From Streptomyces neyagawaensis (GTDB lineage: Bacteria; Actinomycetota; Actinomycetes; Streptomycetales; Streptomycetaceae): DNA of 64,000 bases. The translations under genes were made by a program, and so were the position numbers. Numbering within the stretch: the stretch's first letter is position 1; every line of letters starts with the position of its first letter. Below, piece after piece: positions 17,540-26,577 of this stretch. A model generated the notes under the pieces. The model was not told the DNA's origin, made no database searches, and worked only from the letters and a program-made list of their open reading frames with translations. The stretch is taken from assembly GCF_023516595.1 (NCBI RefSeq), contig NZ_JAMGBG010000001.1, positions 534,887 through 598,886 of the forward strand, written 5' to 3'.

Positions 17540-18409
17540 TCAACGCGCGGCGTTTTCGAGCCAGTTGGCGTCGAGCTCGCCCTCGGCGACGATCACAGCG
17601 GGGCCGGTCATCTCGATCTCGCCGTCGGGCCGTTCGGTGATGACCAGGGTTCCGCCGGGCACGTCGACCGTGTACGTGGCGGGGGTGCCCGTCTCGGCCG
17701 GGTCGGCGCCGTCGCGGCGGGCCGTGGCGACGGCGACGGCGCACGCGCCCGTGCCGCACGACCGGGTCTCGCCGGAGCCACGCTCGTGGACGCGCATCGC
17801 CACATGGCGCGGGCCCCGGTCGACGACGAACTCGACGTTGACCCCATCCGGGTAGGCGGCAGCCGGGCTGAACGGCGGCGGGGCGTACAGGTCACCGGCG
17901 TCGGAGAGGTCGTCGACGAAGGCCACGGCATGCGGGTTGCCCATGTTGACGTTGCGCGCGGGCCAGCTGCGGTCGCCGACGCTCACGGTGACGTCCCCCT
18001 CGGGGAGGCGTGCCGTGCCCATGCCGACGGTGACGTCGCCGTCCTTGGCGATGTGGACGCGCTTGACGCCCCCGCGCGTGGCGACGGCGAGGTCGCCCTC
18101 GGTGACGTGACCGGCGTGCTGGAGGTAGCGGGCGAAGACCCGGACGCCGTTCCCGCACATCTCTGCGATCGATCCGTCGCCGTTGCGGTAGTCCATGAAC
18201 CACTCGGCCTCGGCGGCCATGCCCGCCGCCTCCGGGTGCGCGGCCGACCGTACGACGTGCAGCACGCCGTCGCCCCCGATGCCCGCGCGGCGGTCGCACA
18301 GCGCGGCGACGGCGGCGGGAGTGAGGTCGATGAGGTTCTCGGGGTCGGGGACGATCACGAAGTCGTTCTCGGTCCCGTGCCCCTTGAGGAAGGCGATCCG
18401 CGTGCTCAT
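17540..18409 (-). CDS. dapF: Diaminopimelate epimerase
   Basis: DapF converts LL- to meso-diaminopimelate for lysine. Streptomyces cell walls use the LL form, so here the enzyme chiefly feeds lysine synthesis. The 289-residue protein has both catalytic cysteines, in MCGNGVRVFARY and SCGTGACAVA. Substrate-binding segments GTENDFV and NMGNPHAV are also present. The ATG at 18409 gives the standard MSTRIAFLKGHGTEN start; the frame extends 14 residues further without need. It lies between rshA and a small membrane protein gene, all on the minus strand. Confidence 0.97.
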   Translation of the reverse strand: MSTRIAFLKGHGTENDFVIVPDPENLIDLTPAAVAALCDRRAGIGGDGVLHVVRSAAHPEAAGMAAEAEWFMDYRNGDGSIAEMCGNGVRVFARYLQHAGHVTEGDLAVATRGGVKRVHIAKDGDVTVGMGTARLPEGDVTVSVGDRSWPARNVNMGNPHAVAFVDDLSDAGDLYAPPPFSPAAAYPDGVNVEFVVDRGPRHVAMRVHERGSGETRSCGTGACAVAVATARRDGADPAETGTPATYTVDVPGGTLVITERPDGEIEMTGPAVIVAEGELDANWLENAAR

Positions 18410-18487
18410 TCCTCGATCGTACGGGGTGGAGGGGGCGTCCCCGCCGGGCACCGGCTCAGGGGGCGTCCGTCCGCCGGCGCGCCGGCT

Positions 18488-19012
18488 CTAGCGCAGCCGG
18501 GCCACGCGCCAGACGGCCAGGACGACCACGGCGGCGAGCACGAGGGCGTACCCGAGGACGACCCGCCAGTCCGGGCGGCGTCCGGAGCCCCGCGCGGGCA
18601 GGCCGGGCCACGTGTAACCCACACGGCGTGCGGCCATCATGCCCCAGCCGCCGGCGGTGGAGCAGATCAGCAGACCGAGCATGGCGACCACGGCGCCGCC
18701 GTCGCCGAACTCGAAGGCGAGCGGGAAGGCGAACATCAGGGAGCCGACCGCGCCGAGACCCACAATGGGGGCGAGCTGCCACAGCCGGAGCCTGCGCTGG
18801 GGGCGCAGCTCGACCTCGACCTCCGGTGCGGACATCTCGTCCGGTTCCGGTCCGTCGTCGGTCACGCCGTCCGGAGTCTCGTCGTCCGGCCCGTCGGGGC
18901 TCAGCGGACCGCTGTCGAGGTCCAGTGCGTATCCCTCGGCAACCAGCTGGTCCGCGTCATCCGCGGTGTCGTGCTCCGTGCCTTGTGCGGTGTCGCGAGG
19001 GCCGGCCTCCAT
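18488..19012 (-). CDS. Membrane protein with an acidic cytoplasmic N-terminus
   Basis: I do not recognise a named family. The protein (174 residues from the ATG at 19012, which has GGGAGG nearby; a GTG at 19042 would add ten) has an Asp/Glu-rich N-terminal half of about 75 residues and then three hydrophobic segments, near LWQLAPIVGLGAVGSLMFAF, VVAMLGLLICSTAGGWGMMA and VVLGYALVLAAVVVLAVW. It sits between miaA and dapF, as I recall for other Streptomyces, and is probably a small integral membrane protein. No function can be stated. Confidence 0.75.
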   Translation of the reverse strand: MEAGPRDTAQGTEHDTADDADQLVAEGYALDLDSGPLSPDGPDDETPDGVTDDGPEPDEMSAPEVEVELRPQRRLRLWQLAPIVGLGAVGSLMFAFPLAFEFGDGGAVVAMLGLLICSTAGGWGMMAARRVGYTWPGLPARGSGRRPDWRVVLGYALVLAAVVVLAVWRVARLR

Positions 19013-19120
19013 CGCCACGCGCCCTCCCAACTCGGACTCCACTTGGTCGATCGAAGCTCGATGATGGCACGCTCCCGGAGGCCGGGAAGACCGCCGGGGC
19101 GACCCGATGCCATGACGTGA

Positions 19121-20059
19121 TCAGGCTGTAACCGGTCGTTCGATCAACGCCAGTGCGAGCTGCGGGAGTTCCGCCCGGTCCGCGATACCCCCCTTGAGCC
19201 AATGCACGCGCGGGTCGCGCCTGAACCATGAATCCTGACGGCGCGCGAAGCGCTTGGTGGCACGGACCGTCTCGGCACGCGCCTCCTCCATGGTGCACTG
19301 TCCGGCCAGGGCCGCGAGGACCTGCTGGTAGCCGAGCGCCCGCGACGCCGTACGCCCCTCGCGCAACCCCTGCGCCTCCAGTGCGCGCACTTCCTCGACC
19401 AGTCCGGCGTCCCACATGCGGTCGACGCGGGCCGCGATGCGCTCGTCGAGTTCGGGGCGGGCCACGTCGACACCGATCTGCACGGTGTCGTAGACGGAGT
19501 CGTGGCCCGGCAGGTTGGCGGTGAAGGGCTTCCCGGTGATCTCGATCACCTCGAGGGCCCGGACGATACGGCGGCCGTTGCTGGGCAGGATGGCGTGGGC
19601 GGCCTCGGGGTCGGCGGCGGCCAGCCGGGCATGCAGGGAGCCGGGGCCCCGCAGGGTCAGCTCCTCCTCCAGACGGGCCCTGACCTCGGGGTCCGTGCCC
19701 GGGAACTCCAGGTTGTCGACGGCGCCCCGGACGTACAGGCCGGAGCCGCCCACCAGGATGGGCCAGCGCCCCTCGGCCAGGAGCGCGTCGATGCGGGCCC
19801 TGGCGAGCCGCTGGTATTCGGCGACGCTGGCGGTGACCGTGACGTCCCAGATGTCCAGGAGATGGTGCGGGACTCCGTCGCGCTCCTCGGGGGTCAGCTT
19901 GGCGGTGCCGATGTCCATCCCCCGGTAGAGCTGCATGGAATCGGCGTTGACGACCTCGCCGCCGAGGCGCTGGGCCAGAAATACGCCCAGATCGGACTTG
20001 CCCGCCGCGGTCGGGCCGACGACGGCGATGACCCGCGGGGCGGGAACTGCGCTACTCAC
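19121..20059 (-). CDS. miaA: tRNA dimethylallyltransferase (adenosine-37)
   Basis: MiaA transfers a dimethylallyl group to N6 of A37 in tRNAs that read codons starting with U. The 312-residue protein has the P-loop GPTAAGKSDLGV near residue 15, the DSMQLYRGMDIGTAK motif, and the substrate region VGGSGLYVRG. It carries the RRQDSWFRRD C-terminal tRNA-binding stretch. The start is a GTG at 20059 with a weak ribosome site. Its partner methylthiotransferase gene miaB lies 1.7 kb upstream on the same strand, so both steps of the A37 hypermodification are encoded here. Confidence 0.96.
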   Translation of the reverse strand: MSSAVPAPRVIAVVGPTAAGKSDLGVFLAQRLGGEVVNADSMQLYRGMDIGTAKLTPEERDGVPHHLLDIWDVTVTASVAEYQRLARARIDALLAEGRWPILVGGSGLYVRGAVDNLEFPGTDPEVRARLEEELTLRGPGSLHARLAAADPEAAHAILPSNGRRIVRALEVIEITGKPFTANLPGHDSVYDTVQIGVDVARPELDERIAARVDRMWDAGLVEEVRALEAQGLREGRTASRALGYQQVLAALAGQCTMEEARAETVRATKRFARRQDSWFRRDPRVHWLKGGIADRAELPQLALALIERPVTA

Positions 20060-20241
20060 TGCCCCAGTCTCGCAAACCTCGGGGCCTCATCTCGAACGAG
20101 CTACGTGACGCGAGGCGGGCGGGGTCGTTGCGTGTTGCGTGTTCTGATGCGCCGGTTTCGAGTGCCGGCGACCCGGTTGACGCAATCGGACGCTCCGGGA
20201 AGGCGCGGGAATTAGCCCGCATAAGTAGCATTGAGGTTGAT

Positions 20242-20511
20242 ATGGGCGTTTTTTCGCTGTTCCGTCGCAAGGCGAAGGGCTCGGAGGAGGCCGTCGAGGC
20301 GACCCCCGCGGTGACCACCGGGACCGGGACGGAAGAGTCGGACGAGGCGAAGGGATCTGCTGAGGCCGCCCAGCCGGGAGCCGACACCGAGGACGAGGCG
20401 AAGGACGCCGTGGCGGAGGTGGTCGACGCGGCGGACGACGTCGAGATCCCCCAGCAGCAGACCGCCGAGAAGGCCGCCGACAACGAGGCCAGTGAGGGCG
20501 CCCGCAAGTGA
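20242..20511 (+). CDS. Small acidic protein of unknown function
   Basis: This 89-residue protein starts MGVFSLFRRKAKG and is then rich in Glu, Asp, Ala and Thr, with no membrane segment; most of it is probably disordered. The ATG at 20242 has GAGG upstream; the frame is open to 20128, but that part lacks a ribosome site. It ends 23 bases before a very basic small protein on the same strand, so the two may be co-transcribed and might interact by charge. No family is recognised. Confidence 0.65.
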   Translation: MGVFSLFRRKAKGSEEAVEATPAVTTGTGTEESDEAKGSAEAAQPGADTEDEAKDAVAEVVDAADDVEIPQQQTAEKAADNEASEGARK

Positions 20512-20534
20512 TGATCCGCGCGGGAAGGTGAACC

Positions 20535-20813
20535 ATGGGTCTTCTGCACAGCATGAGAACGAGACTCTCCCCGGCCAAGGAGAAGGTCTCGCACCTCGCG
20601 CAGAAGCACGAGGGCAAGATCCACCACGGTCTCGAGAAGGCCGCGCACGCGGTCGACAGGACGACCAAGGGCAAGTACAGCCACAAGATCCAGTCGGGCA
20701 CGGGCAAGGCGAAACACGCCATGGACCGACTCGCGCACAAGGAAGACCGCGGCGGCACCCCGCCCCCGCCTCCGGCCGGCGGGGCCACGCCACCACCGCC
20801 TCCGACTTCCTGA
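20535..20813 (+). CDS. MT0933-like antitoxin-family protein
   Basis: The 92-residue protein is Lys/His-rich and follows the layout of the MT0933-like antitoxin family (PF14013): a helical basic repeat (KVSHLAQKHEGKIHHGLEKA) followed by the marker TTKGKYSHKIQSG. The last 20 residues are a proline-rich tail (two runs of five Pro). GGAAGG lies before the ATG. A toxin partner is not evident: the neighbours are an acidic 89-residue protein and a dioxygenase-like gene on the other strand. The antitoxin label comes from family naming only; action as a toxin neutraliser is not shown by the sequence. Confidence 0.75.
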   Translation: MGLLHSMRTRLSPAKEKVSHLAQKHEGKIHHGLEKAAHAVDRTTKGKYSHKIQSGTGKAKHAMDRLAHKEDRGGTPPPPPAGGATPPPPPTS

Positions 20814-20869
20814 CCACCTTCACATCGACGGACGGCCGCGGAGCACCTCGCTCCCGGCCGTCCGCCGTG

Positions 20870-21580
20870 TCACGACCAGGTAGCCACCAGGTAGCCCACG
20901 CCGTAGGGCGCGTCGTCGTACAGCAGGCTGCCGCTCAGGTCCGCCTCCTCGGCGGCGCCGGCGAGCACCTGCCAGGGGGCGCGGCCGGAGACCAGCAGCT
21001 CCCCGGCGAGCCCGGCGTCCAGTGCCTTGAGGGCGGCGATGTCCACCGCGGCGAGGGCGCGGGCGACCTCCGCGTCGAAACCGGCGGCGCGGTCGTCCAG
21101 GTACCCCGGCGCCTTGAGGGTGCGGCACGCGCTGGCGTCGCCCATCACCAGCAGGGCCACGCGCTCGGCCGCCCCGGCGATGTCCCGTCCGAGAGAGATA
21201 CACCGCTCGGCATCAAGAGGTTCCGCCACGGCGACGCCATCGACGGGGACGGACCGCTCAGCACGGTCCAGCAACCAGGCGGCCACCGCGAGGGAGGCCG
21301 GCAGAGCGCCCTCCGGGGCTTCCGCCCGGCCCTCGCCCGGCCCCAGCCGGACGTCGAGATCCACGCCGAACCCGCGGAACGATCCGCGCGCGCCCTGCGC
21401 GTACCGGCCGTCCCGCTCGGCGGGCCCGACGACCACCAGGCGTCCGGGGCGGGCCGCCGCGAGCACCCCGAGCGCGTCCGCGCAGGCCTCCCGCGCACGG
21501 TCCAGCTCGGGCGCGGCCCCCGCGGCCACCTCGGGCACGAGCAGCGGAGGACAGGGACAGACAGCGGCGGCGACAAGCAT
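20870..21580 (-). CDS. Class III extradiol dioxygenase-like (LigB-fold) protein
   Basis: This 236-residue protein resembles the catalytic B subunit fold of class III extradiol dioxygenases, starting MLVAAAVCPCPPLLVPEVA. In true enzymes two histidines near the start and around residue 60 bind iron. Here the first expected position reads CPCPP and no clear second histidine is seen, so dioxygenase activity is doubtful. The short final motif YGVGYLVA is typical of actinobacterial homologues. The ATG at 21580 is chosen because the 35 residues before it are low-complexity. It lies downstream of miaB on the same strand, separated by 162 bases. Its role is unknown. Confidence 0.75.
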   Translation of the reverse strand: MLVAAAVCPCPPLLVPEVAAGAAPELDRAREACADALGVLAAARPGRLVVVGPAERDGRYAQGARGSFRGFGVDLDVRLGPGEGRAEAPEGALPASLAVAAWLLDRAERSVPVDGVAVAEPLDAERCISLGRDIAGAAERVALLVMGDASACRTLKAPGYLDDRAAGFDAEVARALAAVDIAALKALDAGLAGELLVSGRAPWQVLAGAAEEADLSGSLLYDDAPYGVGYLVATWS

Positions 21581-21742
21581 GATCCGCAGGGTAACCGTCA
21601 CCACCGCCGGATGCGCGGGCCGCCGCAAAGGGGAGCGGGGAACGGCGCGAGCGCCCTCCCCAGCCGTCAGCCCGCGAACCACCATCAGGGCCGAAGCCGA
21701 CCCCGCACGGGCACCGTCCGGGACCCTCGCGGACAGCGGCTG

Positions 21743-23263
21743 TCAGTGCCCCCCGCACCCACCGGTCGTCGCCACCGGCAACGGCTCCGGGACGCCGATC
21801 TTCGGCAGGCCCAGCAGCACCCCGGCCGGCTTCGCCTCGGCGGCGGCGTTGCGCTTCTCCCAGGCGTCACCGGCGCGCGTCCGGCGCACATCGAGGACGG
21901 CGCCCTCGGCGAGGAGGTGGTGCGGGGCGGCGTACGTGATCTCGACGGTCACGACGTCACCGGGGCGCACCTCCTGGTCCGGCTTGGTGAAGTGGACGAG
22001 GCGGTTGTCGGGGGCGCGGCCGGACAGCCGGCGGGTGGCGCCGTCCTTGCGGCCCTCGCCCTCGGCAACCATCAGCTCCAGGGTGCGCCCGACCTGCTTC
22101 TTGTTCTCCTCCCAGGAGATCTCCTCCTGGAGGGCGACGAGACGCTCGTAGCGCTTCTGCACGACCTCCTTGGGGATCTGGTCCTCCATGGTCGCGGCGG
22201 GGGTGCCGGGGCGCTTGGAGTACTGGAAGGTGAACGCCTGCGCGAAGCGGGCCTCGCGCACCACGTGCAGCGTCTCCTCGAAGTCCTCCTCGGTCTCGCC
22301 GGGGAAGCCCACGATGATGTCGGTGGTGATCGCCGCATGCGGGATGGCCGCGCGGACCTTCTCGATGATCCCCAGGTAGCGCTCCTGGCGGTACGAGCGG
22401 CGCATCGCCTTGAGGACGGTGTCCGAGCCGGACTGGAGCGGCATGTGCAGCTGCGGCATCACGTTCGGCGTCTCGGCCATGGCGGCGATCACGTCGTCGG
22501 TGAAGTCACGGGGATGCGGCGAGGTGAACCGGACGCGCTCCAGGCCCTCGATCGACCCGCAGGCCCGCAGCAGCTTGCTGAACGCCTCACGGTCGCCGAT
22601 GTCGGAGCCGTACGCGTTGACGTTCTGGCCGAGGAGCGTGATCTCGGAGACGCCCTCGCCGACCAGCGCCTCGATCTCGGCGAGGATGTCGCCGGTGCGG
22701 CGGTCCTTCTCCTTGCCGCGCAGCGCCGGAACGATGCAGAAGGTGCAGGTGTTGTTGCAGCCGACGGAGATCGAGACCCACGCGGCGTAGGCGCTCTCCC
22801 GGCGGGTGGGCAGGGTGGAGGGGAACGCCTCCAGCGACTCGGCGATCTCGACCTGCGCCTCGTCCTGGATCCGGGCGCGCTCCAGCAGGACCGGCAGCTT
22901 GCCGATGTTGTGCGTGCCGAAGACGACGTCCACCCAGGGCGCCTTCTTGACGATGGTGTCGCGGTCCTTCTGCGCGAGACAGCCCCCGACGGCGATCTGC
23001 ATGCCGGGCCGGGACGCCTTCATGGGGGCGAGGCGGCCGAGGTTGCCGTAGAGGCGGTTGTCGGCGTTCTCGCGTACGGCGCAGGTGTTGAAGACGACGA
23101 CGTCGGCGTTGCCCTCGCCGGCGTCCTCGGGCGCGCGCACGTAGCCGGCCTCCTCCAGGAGACCGGACAGGCGCTCGGAGTCGTGGACGTTCATCTGGCA
23201 CCCGTAGGTGCGTACTTCGTATGTCTTGACGCCCACTGCCTGGCTCCGGTCGCTGCTGGTCAT
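21743..23263 (-). CDS. miaB: tRNA-2-methylthio-N6-dimethylallyladenosine synthase
   Basis: MiaB is a radical-SAM enzyme that adds a methylthio group to i6A37 in tRNA. The 506-residue protein has the N-terminal methylthiotransferase domain with three cluster cysteines ([23 protein letters not shown]). The radical-SAM motif is [11 protein letters not shown], and a C-terminal TRAM domain starts near [11 protein letters not shown]. The last 35 residues are Ala/Gly-rich and extend beyond the TRAM fold. The start at 23263 is supported by the standard [12 protein letters not shown] beginning. It works with MiaA, encoded 1.7 kb downstream. Confidence 0.97.
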   Translation of the reverse strand: MTSSDRSQAVGVKTYEVRTYGCQMNVHDSERLSGLLEEAGYVRAPEDAGEGNADVVVFNTCAVRENADNRLYGNLGRLAPMKASRPGMQIAVGGCLAQKDRDTIVKKAPWVDVVFGTHNIGKLPVLLERARIQDEAQVEIAESLEAFPSTLPTRRESAYAAWVSISVGCNNTCTFCIVPALRGKEKDRRTGDILAEIEALVGEGVSEITLLGQNVNAYGSDIGDREAFSKLLRACGSIEGLERVRFTSPHPRDFTDDVIAAMAETPNVMPQLHMPLQSGSDTVLKAMRRSYRQERYLGIIEKVRAAIPHAAITTDIIVGFPGETEEDFEETLHVVREARFAQAFTFQYSKRPGTPAATMEDQIPKEVVQKRYERLVALQEEISWEENKKQVGRTLELMVAEGEGRKDGATRRLSGRAPDNRLVHFTKPDQEVRPGDVVTVEITYAAPHHLLAEGAVLDVRRTRAGDAWEKRNAAAEAKPAGVLLGLPKIGVPEPLPVATTGGCGGH

Positions 23264-23322
23264 GTCACCAGGGTAGGCGCTCCGCGGAGTACGCCCCGCC
23301 CCTCACCCCGTGCACGCCCGTC

Positions 23323-23718
23323 TCAGCCGGTCCAGCCCTGCTCACGCAGGACGGCGGCGATGTCGGGTGCCCGGTAGTGGTCGCCCTTGAGGACCTTGCC
23401 GTCGGCGCGGCGGGCGACGCGGCCGTCGGGGCCCAGCTTGGTCATGTTGGAGCGGTGGATCTCGGCGATCACCGCGTCGAGGTCGATGCCGTGGACGAGG
23501 GCGGTGCCGTACGCCACGTACACGACGTCGGCGAGTTCGTGCGCCAGCCGGTCGAGGGGGCCGCCGACCGCCACCTCGGCGACCTCGGCCGCCTCCTCCG
23601 CCAGCAGTTCGCCGCGGTGGGCGGCCAGCTCGGGTGAGACCTCGGTCGGCTCGGTACGGGTGTCGAGCCCGAAGGCGCGATGGAACTCACGGACCAGACG
23701 GGCGGGAGAGGAACTCAT
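23323..23718 (-). CDS. MazG-like / HisE-like nucleotide pyrophosphohydrolase
   Basis: The 131-residue protein belongs to the all-alpha NTP pyrophosphatase superfamily. Metal-binding acidic residues are seen in LLAEEAAEVAE and HELADVVYV, and it carries the family tail EIHRSNMTKLGPDG. Members remove pyrophosphate from nucleotides, often damaged or non-canonical ones; the substrate is not predictable here. The start MSSSPARLVREFHRAFG is normal for the Streptomyces version. It lies 59 bases upstream of miaB on the same strand and may share its transcript. Confidence 0.85.
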   Translation of the reverse strand: MSSSPARLVREFHRAFGLDTRTEPTEVSPELAAHRGELLAEEAAEVAEVAVGGPLDRLAHELADVVYVAYGTALVHGIDLDAVIAEIHRSNMTKLGPDGRVARRADGKVLKGDHYRAPDIAAVLREQGWTG

Positions 23719-24084
23719 CCGCCGACCCTATCGACCACCGGCCGACGCCTGCGAAGGTCCGGGGCCCCGACCGACGGCCGACGCGTCTTGAGCATCCGGC
23801 ACATGGACCGCCGTAGGCCTACGACCATCCGCAACCCGGACCGCCCTCCGCCTGCGCCCATCCCCCACCCGGACCGCCGTCGGCTTACGACCCTCCGCCG
23901 TCCGGACCGCCGTAGCCGGCTCGACATGCCTGTCTCGCTCGTACGGTCCTGACCGCCAACCCCCTTGGTTTCACCGTCCCCTGATGCCGCATCAGTAACC
24001 GGGGGGCGGTGTCAGGGGCGGTGATCCGGAACCGTACGCTCCGTTGAGTCTTCAAGTGCCCCCCTGAACGATTGAGGACCGAAC
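23719..24084. other. Divergent intergenic region with short degenerate repeats
   Basis: No gene is seen. From 23800 to 23930 loosely repeated stretches (ACCCGGACCGCC-like) run in both coding-poor frames. A palindrome lies at 23981-23995. The region must contain the promoters of the pyrophosphohydrolase and amidase genes. Confidence 0.5.
23981..23995. promoter_or_regulatory. 15-bp palindrome, possible operator upstream of the amidase gene
   Basis: CTGATGC-C-GCATCAG has perfect 7-base arms and lies 90 bases before the amidase start. Its size fits a dimeric regulator site. The regulator is unknown. Confidence 0.45.
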
Positions 24085-25227
24085 GTGAGCGTTCCCCCCA
24101 CCTCCGCCTCCCACCGGGCCACCTCCCGCGTGGCCCGCCGCACCCTGCTCGGCGCCGCGGGCGCGGTCGCCGCCGGTGCCGTGATCACGCCGACGGTGAT
24201 GGCCACGACCGACGACTCCGAGCCCGCCGCGACCGGCCAGGACGACGCGGGCAGCGGCACCACGACCGAGACCTTCCCCCGGACCCGCGCCGAGGCCGCC
24301 AGCGGTGAGGCGCCCGTGGAGGCCGCCTTCCCCATCGGCTACATCGGTGTCGCCTGGGGCGGCACCGACGAGACCACCGGCGGCGGCATCCGGCTCCGGG
24401 ACGCCGACGGCGACCAGGGCGCCTGGAAGCCGCTCGGCGACGGCGGCTGCTCCGTCGCCAACGGCGGCGGCGTACTGATCGCCGCCGACCAGGCCGCCGG
24501 CTACGAACTCAAGGCACCCGACGGCGCCACCGGCCTGCGGTCGCTCGCGCTCGACACCCGGCACGGCCCGCGCCGGAAGGTACGGGTGCCGACCGACCCG
24601 ACCCGGGTCCGCGGTGTCGAGTACCTCTCGCGCGCCGCGTGGGGCGCCGACGAGAAGCTGCGGTTCAAGGCGGACGGCACGGAGAACTCGCCGACCGCGT
24701 TCTACCCGTTCCAGACCATCACGGTGCACCACACGGCCATGGCCAACGACGACCCGGACCCTGCCGCCACCGTCCGCGCGATCTACCAGCTGCACGCGGT
24801 CACCAACGACTGGGGCGACATCGGCTACCACTTCCTCATCGACGAGGAGGGACGCATCTACGAGGGCCGCTACTCCGGTGACGACGGCATGCCCGCGCAC
24901 GACAAGGACGGCAAAGTGGTAACCGGCTTCCACGTCGGCGGCTTCAACTCCGGGAACCTCGGCATCGCGCTGCTCGGCACCTTCACCGAGCAGGGCCCGA
25001 AGGAACCGGCCCGTGAGGCGCTCACCCGGCTGGTCCGCGCGCTGGTCCGGCTGCACGGCGTGGATCCGCAGGCCCGGGTGACGTACACGAACCCGGTCAA
25101 CGGCGTGCAGAAGGAGGTCCCGGAGATCAGCGGTCACCGGGACTGGATGGCGACCGAGTGCCCGGGCGCGGTCATGTACCAGGAGCTGGACCGACTCCGC
25201 TCGTCGGTGGCGGCTGCGGGCCGCTGA
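24085..25227 (+). CDS. Tat-exported N-acetylmuramoyl-L-alanine amidase (PGRP/amidase_2 fold)
   Basis: This 380-residue enzyme probably cleaves the bond between MurNAc and L-Ala in peptidoglycan. It starts with a twin-arginine signal, RVARRTLLGAAGAVAAGAVI. An unassigned domain follows (about 75-175), then a zinc-dependent amidase domain (about 190-365). Zinc ligands are the His in TVHHTA, the His in SGHRDW and the Cys in ECPGAVMY. The core GYHFLIDEEGRIYEGR is intact. The GTG at 24085 follows GAGG. No cell-wall-binding repeats are seen. It stands alone, with a 310-base gap before the TAXI gene. Confidence 0.92.
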   Translation: MSVPPTSASHRATSRVARRTLLGAAGAVAAGAVITPTVMATTDDSEPAATGQDDAGSGTTTETFPRTRAEAASGEAPVEAAFPIGYIGVAWGGTDETTGGGIRLRDADGDQGAWKPLGDGGCSVANGGGVLIAADQAAGYELKAPDGATGLRSLALDTRHGPRRKVRVPTDPTRVRGVEYLSRAAWGADEKLRFKADGTENSPTAFYPFQTITVHHTAMANDDPDPAATVRAIYQLHAVTNDWGDIGYHFLIDEEGRIYEGRYSGDDGMPAHDKDGKVVTGFHVGGFNSGNLGIALLGTFTEQGPKEPAREALTRLVRALVRLHGVDPQARVTYTNPVNGVQKEVPEISGHRDWMATECPGAVMYQELDRLRSSVAAAGR

Positions 25228-25537
25228 GCGGCTTCTCGGTGGCCGCCGCGCACCGCTGAGCTTCTCCGTGGCTGGCCGCCGTCCGCCGCTGACCTGCCCC
25301 TCCGGTGGCCGCCGCGCGCCGCTCGCCCACTCCTCGCCGCCCGCCGGTGCCGGGCCCCCGCCCGGCGGGCACGGCACCGGCGGCCGCCGTGGTGACGCCC
25401 GGCCCCGGTGCCGCAGGGCTGGGCGGCCCGCGCGAGGTGGTCCTCGGGGGCGCGCTCGCACCACCCCCGTGTCACGAGCTCGCACCGGATGGTCCCGATC
25501 CTGGCCGCCCGTCCGGTGACCTGGCAGGATCTCGCGC
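25228..25537. other. Intergenic region, GC-rich low complexity
   Basis: No gene is seen. Imperfect copies of a unit like GGTGGCCGCCGCGC followed by CGCTGA recur three or four times between 25230 and 25330. The rest must include the promoter of the TAXI receptor gene. Confidence 0.5.
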
Positions 25538-26539
25538 ATGGTCCAGGTATTCCCCCGCATCGGCGGGCGTCGCGCGCTACTGGGCTCGGCGGCCTCGTTG
25601 GTGGTCCTCGGGCTGCTGGCGTGGTGGCTCTGGCCGCGTGAGACGCCCCCGAGCGGGACGATCACCCTCAGTACGGGAGCCCCACAGGGCGTCTACCAGG
25701 AGTACGGCAAGCTGCTGCGGGACTCGGTCGGCGGCGACATGCCCGACCTGAGGATCGACCTGGAGGACAGCAACGGATCCCAGACGAACGTCACCCGCGT
25801 CGCCACCGGGAAGAGCGACTTCGCCATCGCCGCCGCCGATGCCGTGCAGACCTATGTCGACCAGGGAAAACCCGGTGCCGACAAGCTGCGCGGCCTCGCA
25901 CGGCTGTACGACGACTATGTGCAGCTGATCGTCCCCGCCACCTCTCCCGTCCAGCGGGTCGCCGACCTGAAGGGCAAGCGGGTCGCCGTCGGACCCCAGG
26001 GCTCGGGAGTACGGCTGATAGCGGGGCGTGTGCTCTCCGCCGACGGGCTGGACATCGACAAGGACATCGACGCGCGCAGCGACACCATCCGCACGGGCCC
26101 CGACGCCCTGCGCAAGGGCAAGCTCGATGCGTTCTTCTGGTCGGGCGGGCTGCCCACGAAGGGCATCACCGACCTGGCGGAGAAGTACGACTACGACTTC
26201 CGCTTCGTGCCGATCGAGAGCGACCTCGTGGCGAAGCTGCACGAACAGGGCTCCGTCTACAGCCACTACCGCGCGTCCGTGATGCCGGCCGACGCCTACG
26301 CGTCCATCCTCAGGGGCTCCACCGTGCCCACGATCACCGTGGCGAACCTGCTGATCACCCGTGATGACATGGACCCCCGGCTGACCCAGTGGCTGACCCG
26401 CATGGTCATCAAGAGCCGGGACAGGATCGGCAAGAAGGTCCACGCGGCCCAACTGGTGGACCTGCGCACCGCGATCTACACCGATCCACTGCCGCTGCAC
26501 GAGGGTGCGAAACGGTACTACCAGTCCGTCAAGCCGTAG
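25538..26539 (+). CDS. TAXI-family TRAP transporter solute receptor (orphan)
   Basis: The 333-residue protein has an N-terminal hydrophobic anchor (SAASLVVLGLLAWWLWP) without a lipobox and a TAXI periplasmic-binding domain. Family marks include TLSTGAPQGVYQEYG near residue 45, NVTRVATGKSDFAIAAADA and a GKRVAVGPQGSGV hinge. TAXI proteins bind small acids and normally deliver them to a TRAP permease, but no permease gene is near. The gene is convergent with a sensor kinase/response regulator pair, 38 bases apart. This suggests that the receptor senses a ligand for that system, as some orphan receptors do. The ATG at 25538 has AGGA at good spacing. Confidence 0.88.
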   Translation: MVQVFPRIGGRRALLGSAASLVVLGLLAWWLWPRETPPSGTITLSTGAPQGVYQEYGKLLRDSVGGDMPDLRIDLEDSNGSQTNVTRVATGKSDFAIAAADAVQTYVDQGKPGADKLRGLARLYDDYVQLIVPATSPVQRVADLKGKRVAVGPQGSGVRLIAGRVLSADGLDIDKDIDARSDTIRTGPDALRKGKLDAFFWSGGLPTKGITDLAEKYDYDFRFVPIESDLVAKLHEQGSVYSHYRASVMPADAYASILRGSTVPTITVANLLITRDDMDPRLTQWLTRMVIKSRDRIGKKVHAAQLVDLRTAIYTDPLPLHEGAKRYYQSVKP

Positions 26540-26577
26540 CCGCCGTTCGGCTGCGGCCGGTCAGTTCTGCGAGCCGG

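Noticed and set aside
20492..23377. A 961-codon plus-strand open frame over miaB
   Set aside because: It is the antisense shadow of miaB and the dioxygenase-like gene and begins inside the small antitoxin-like gene in another frame.
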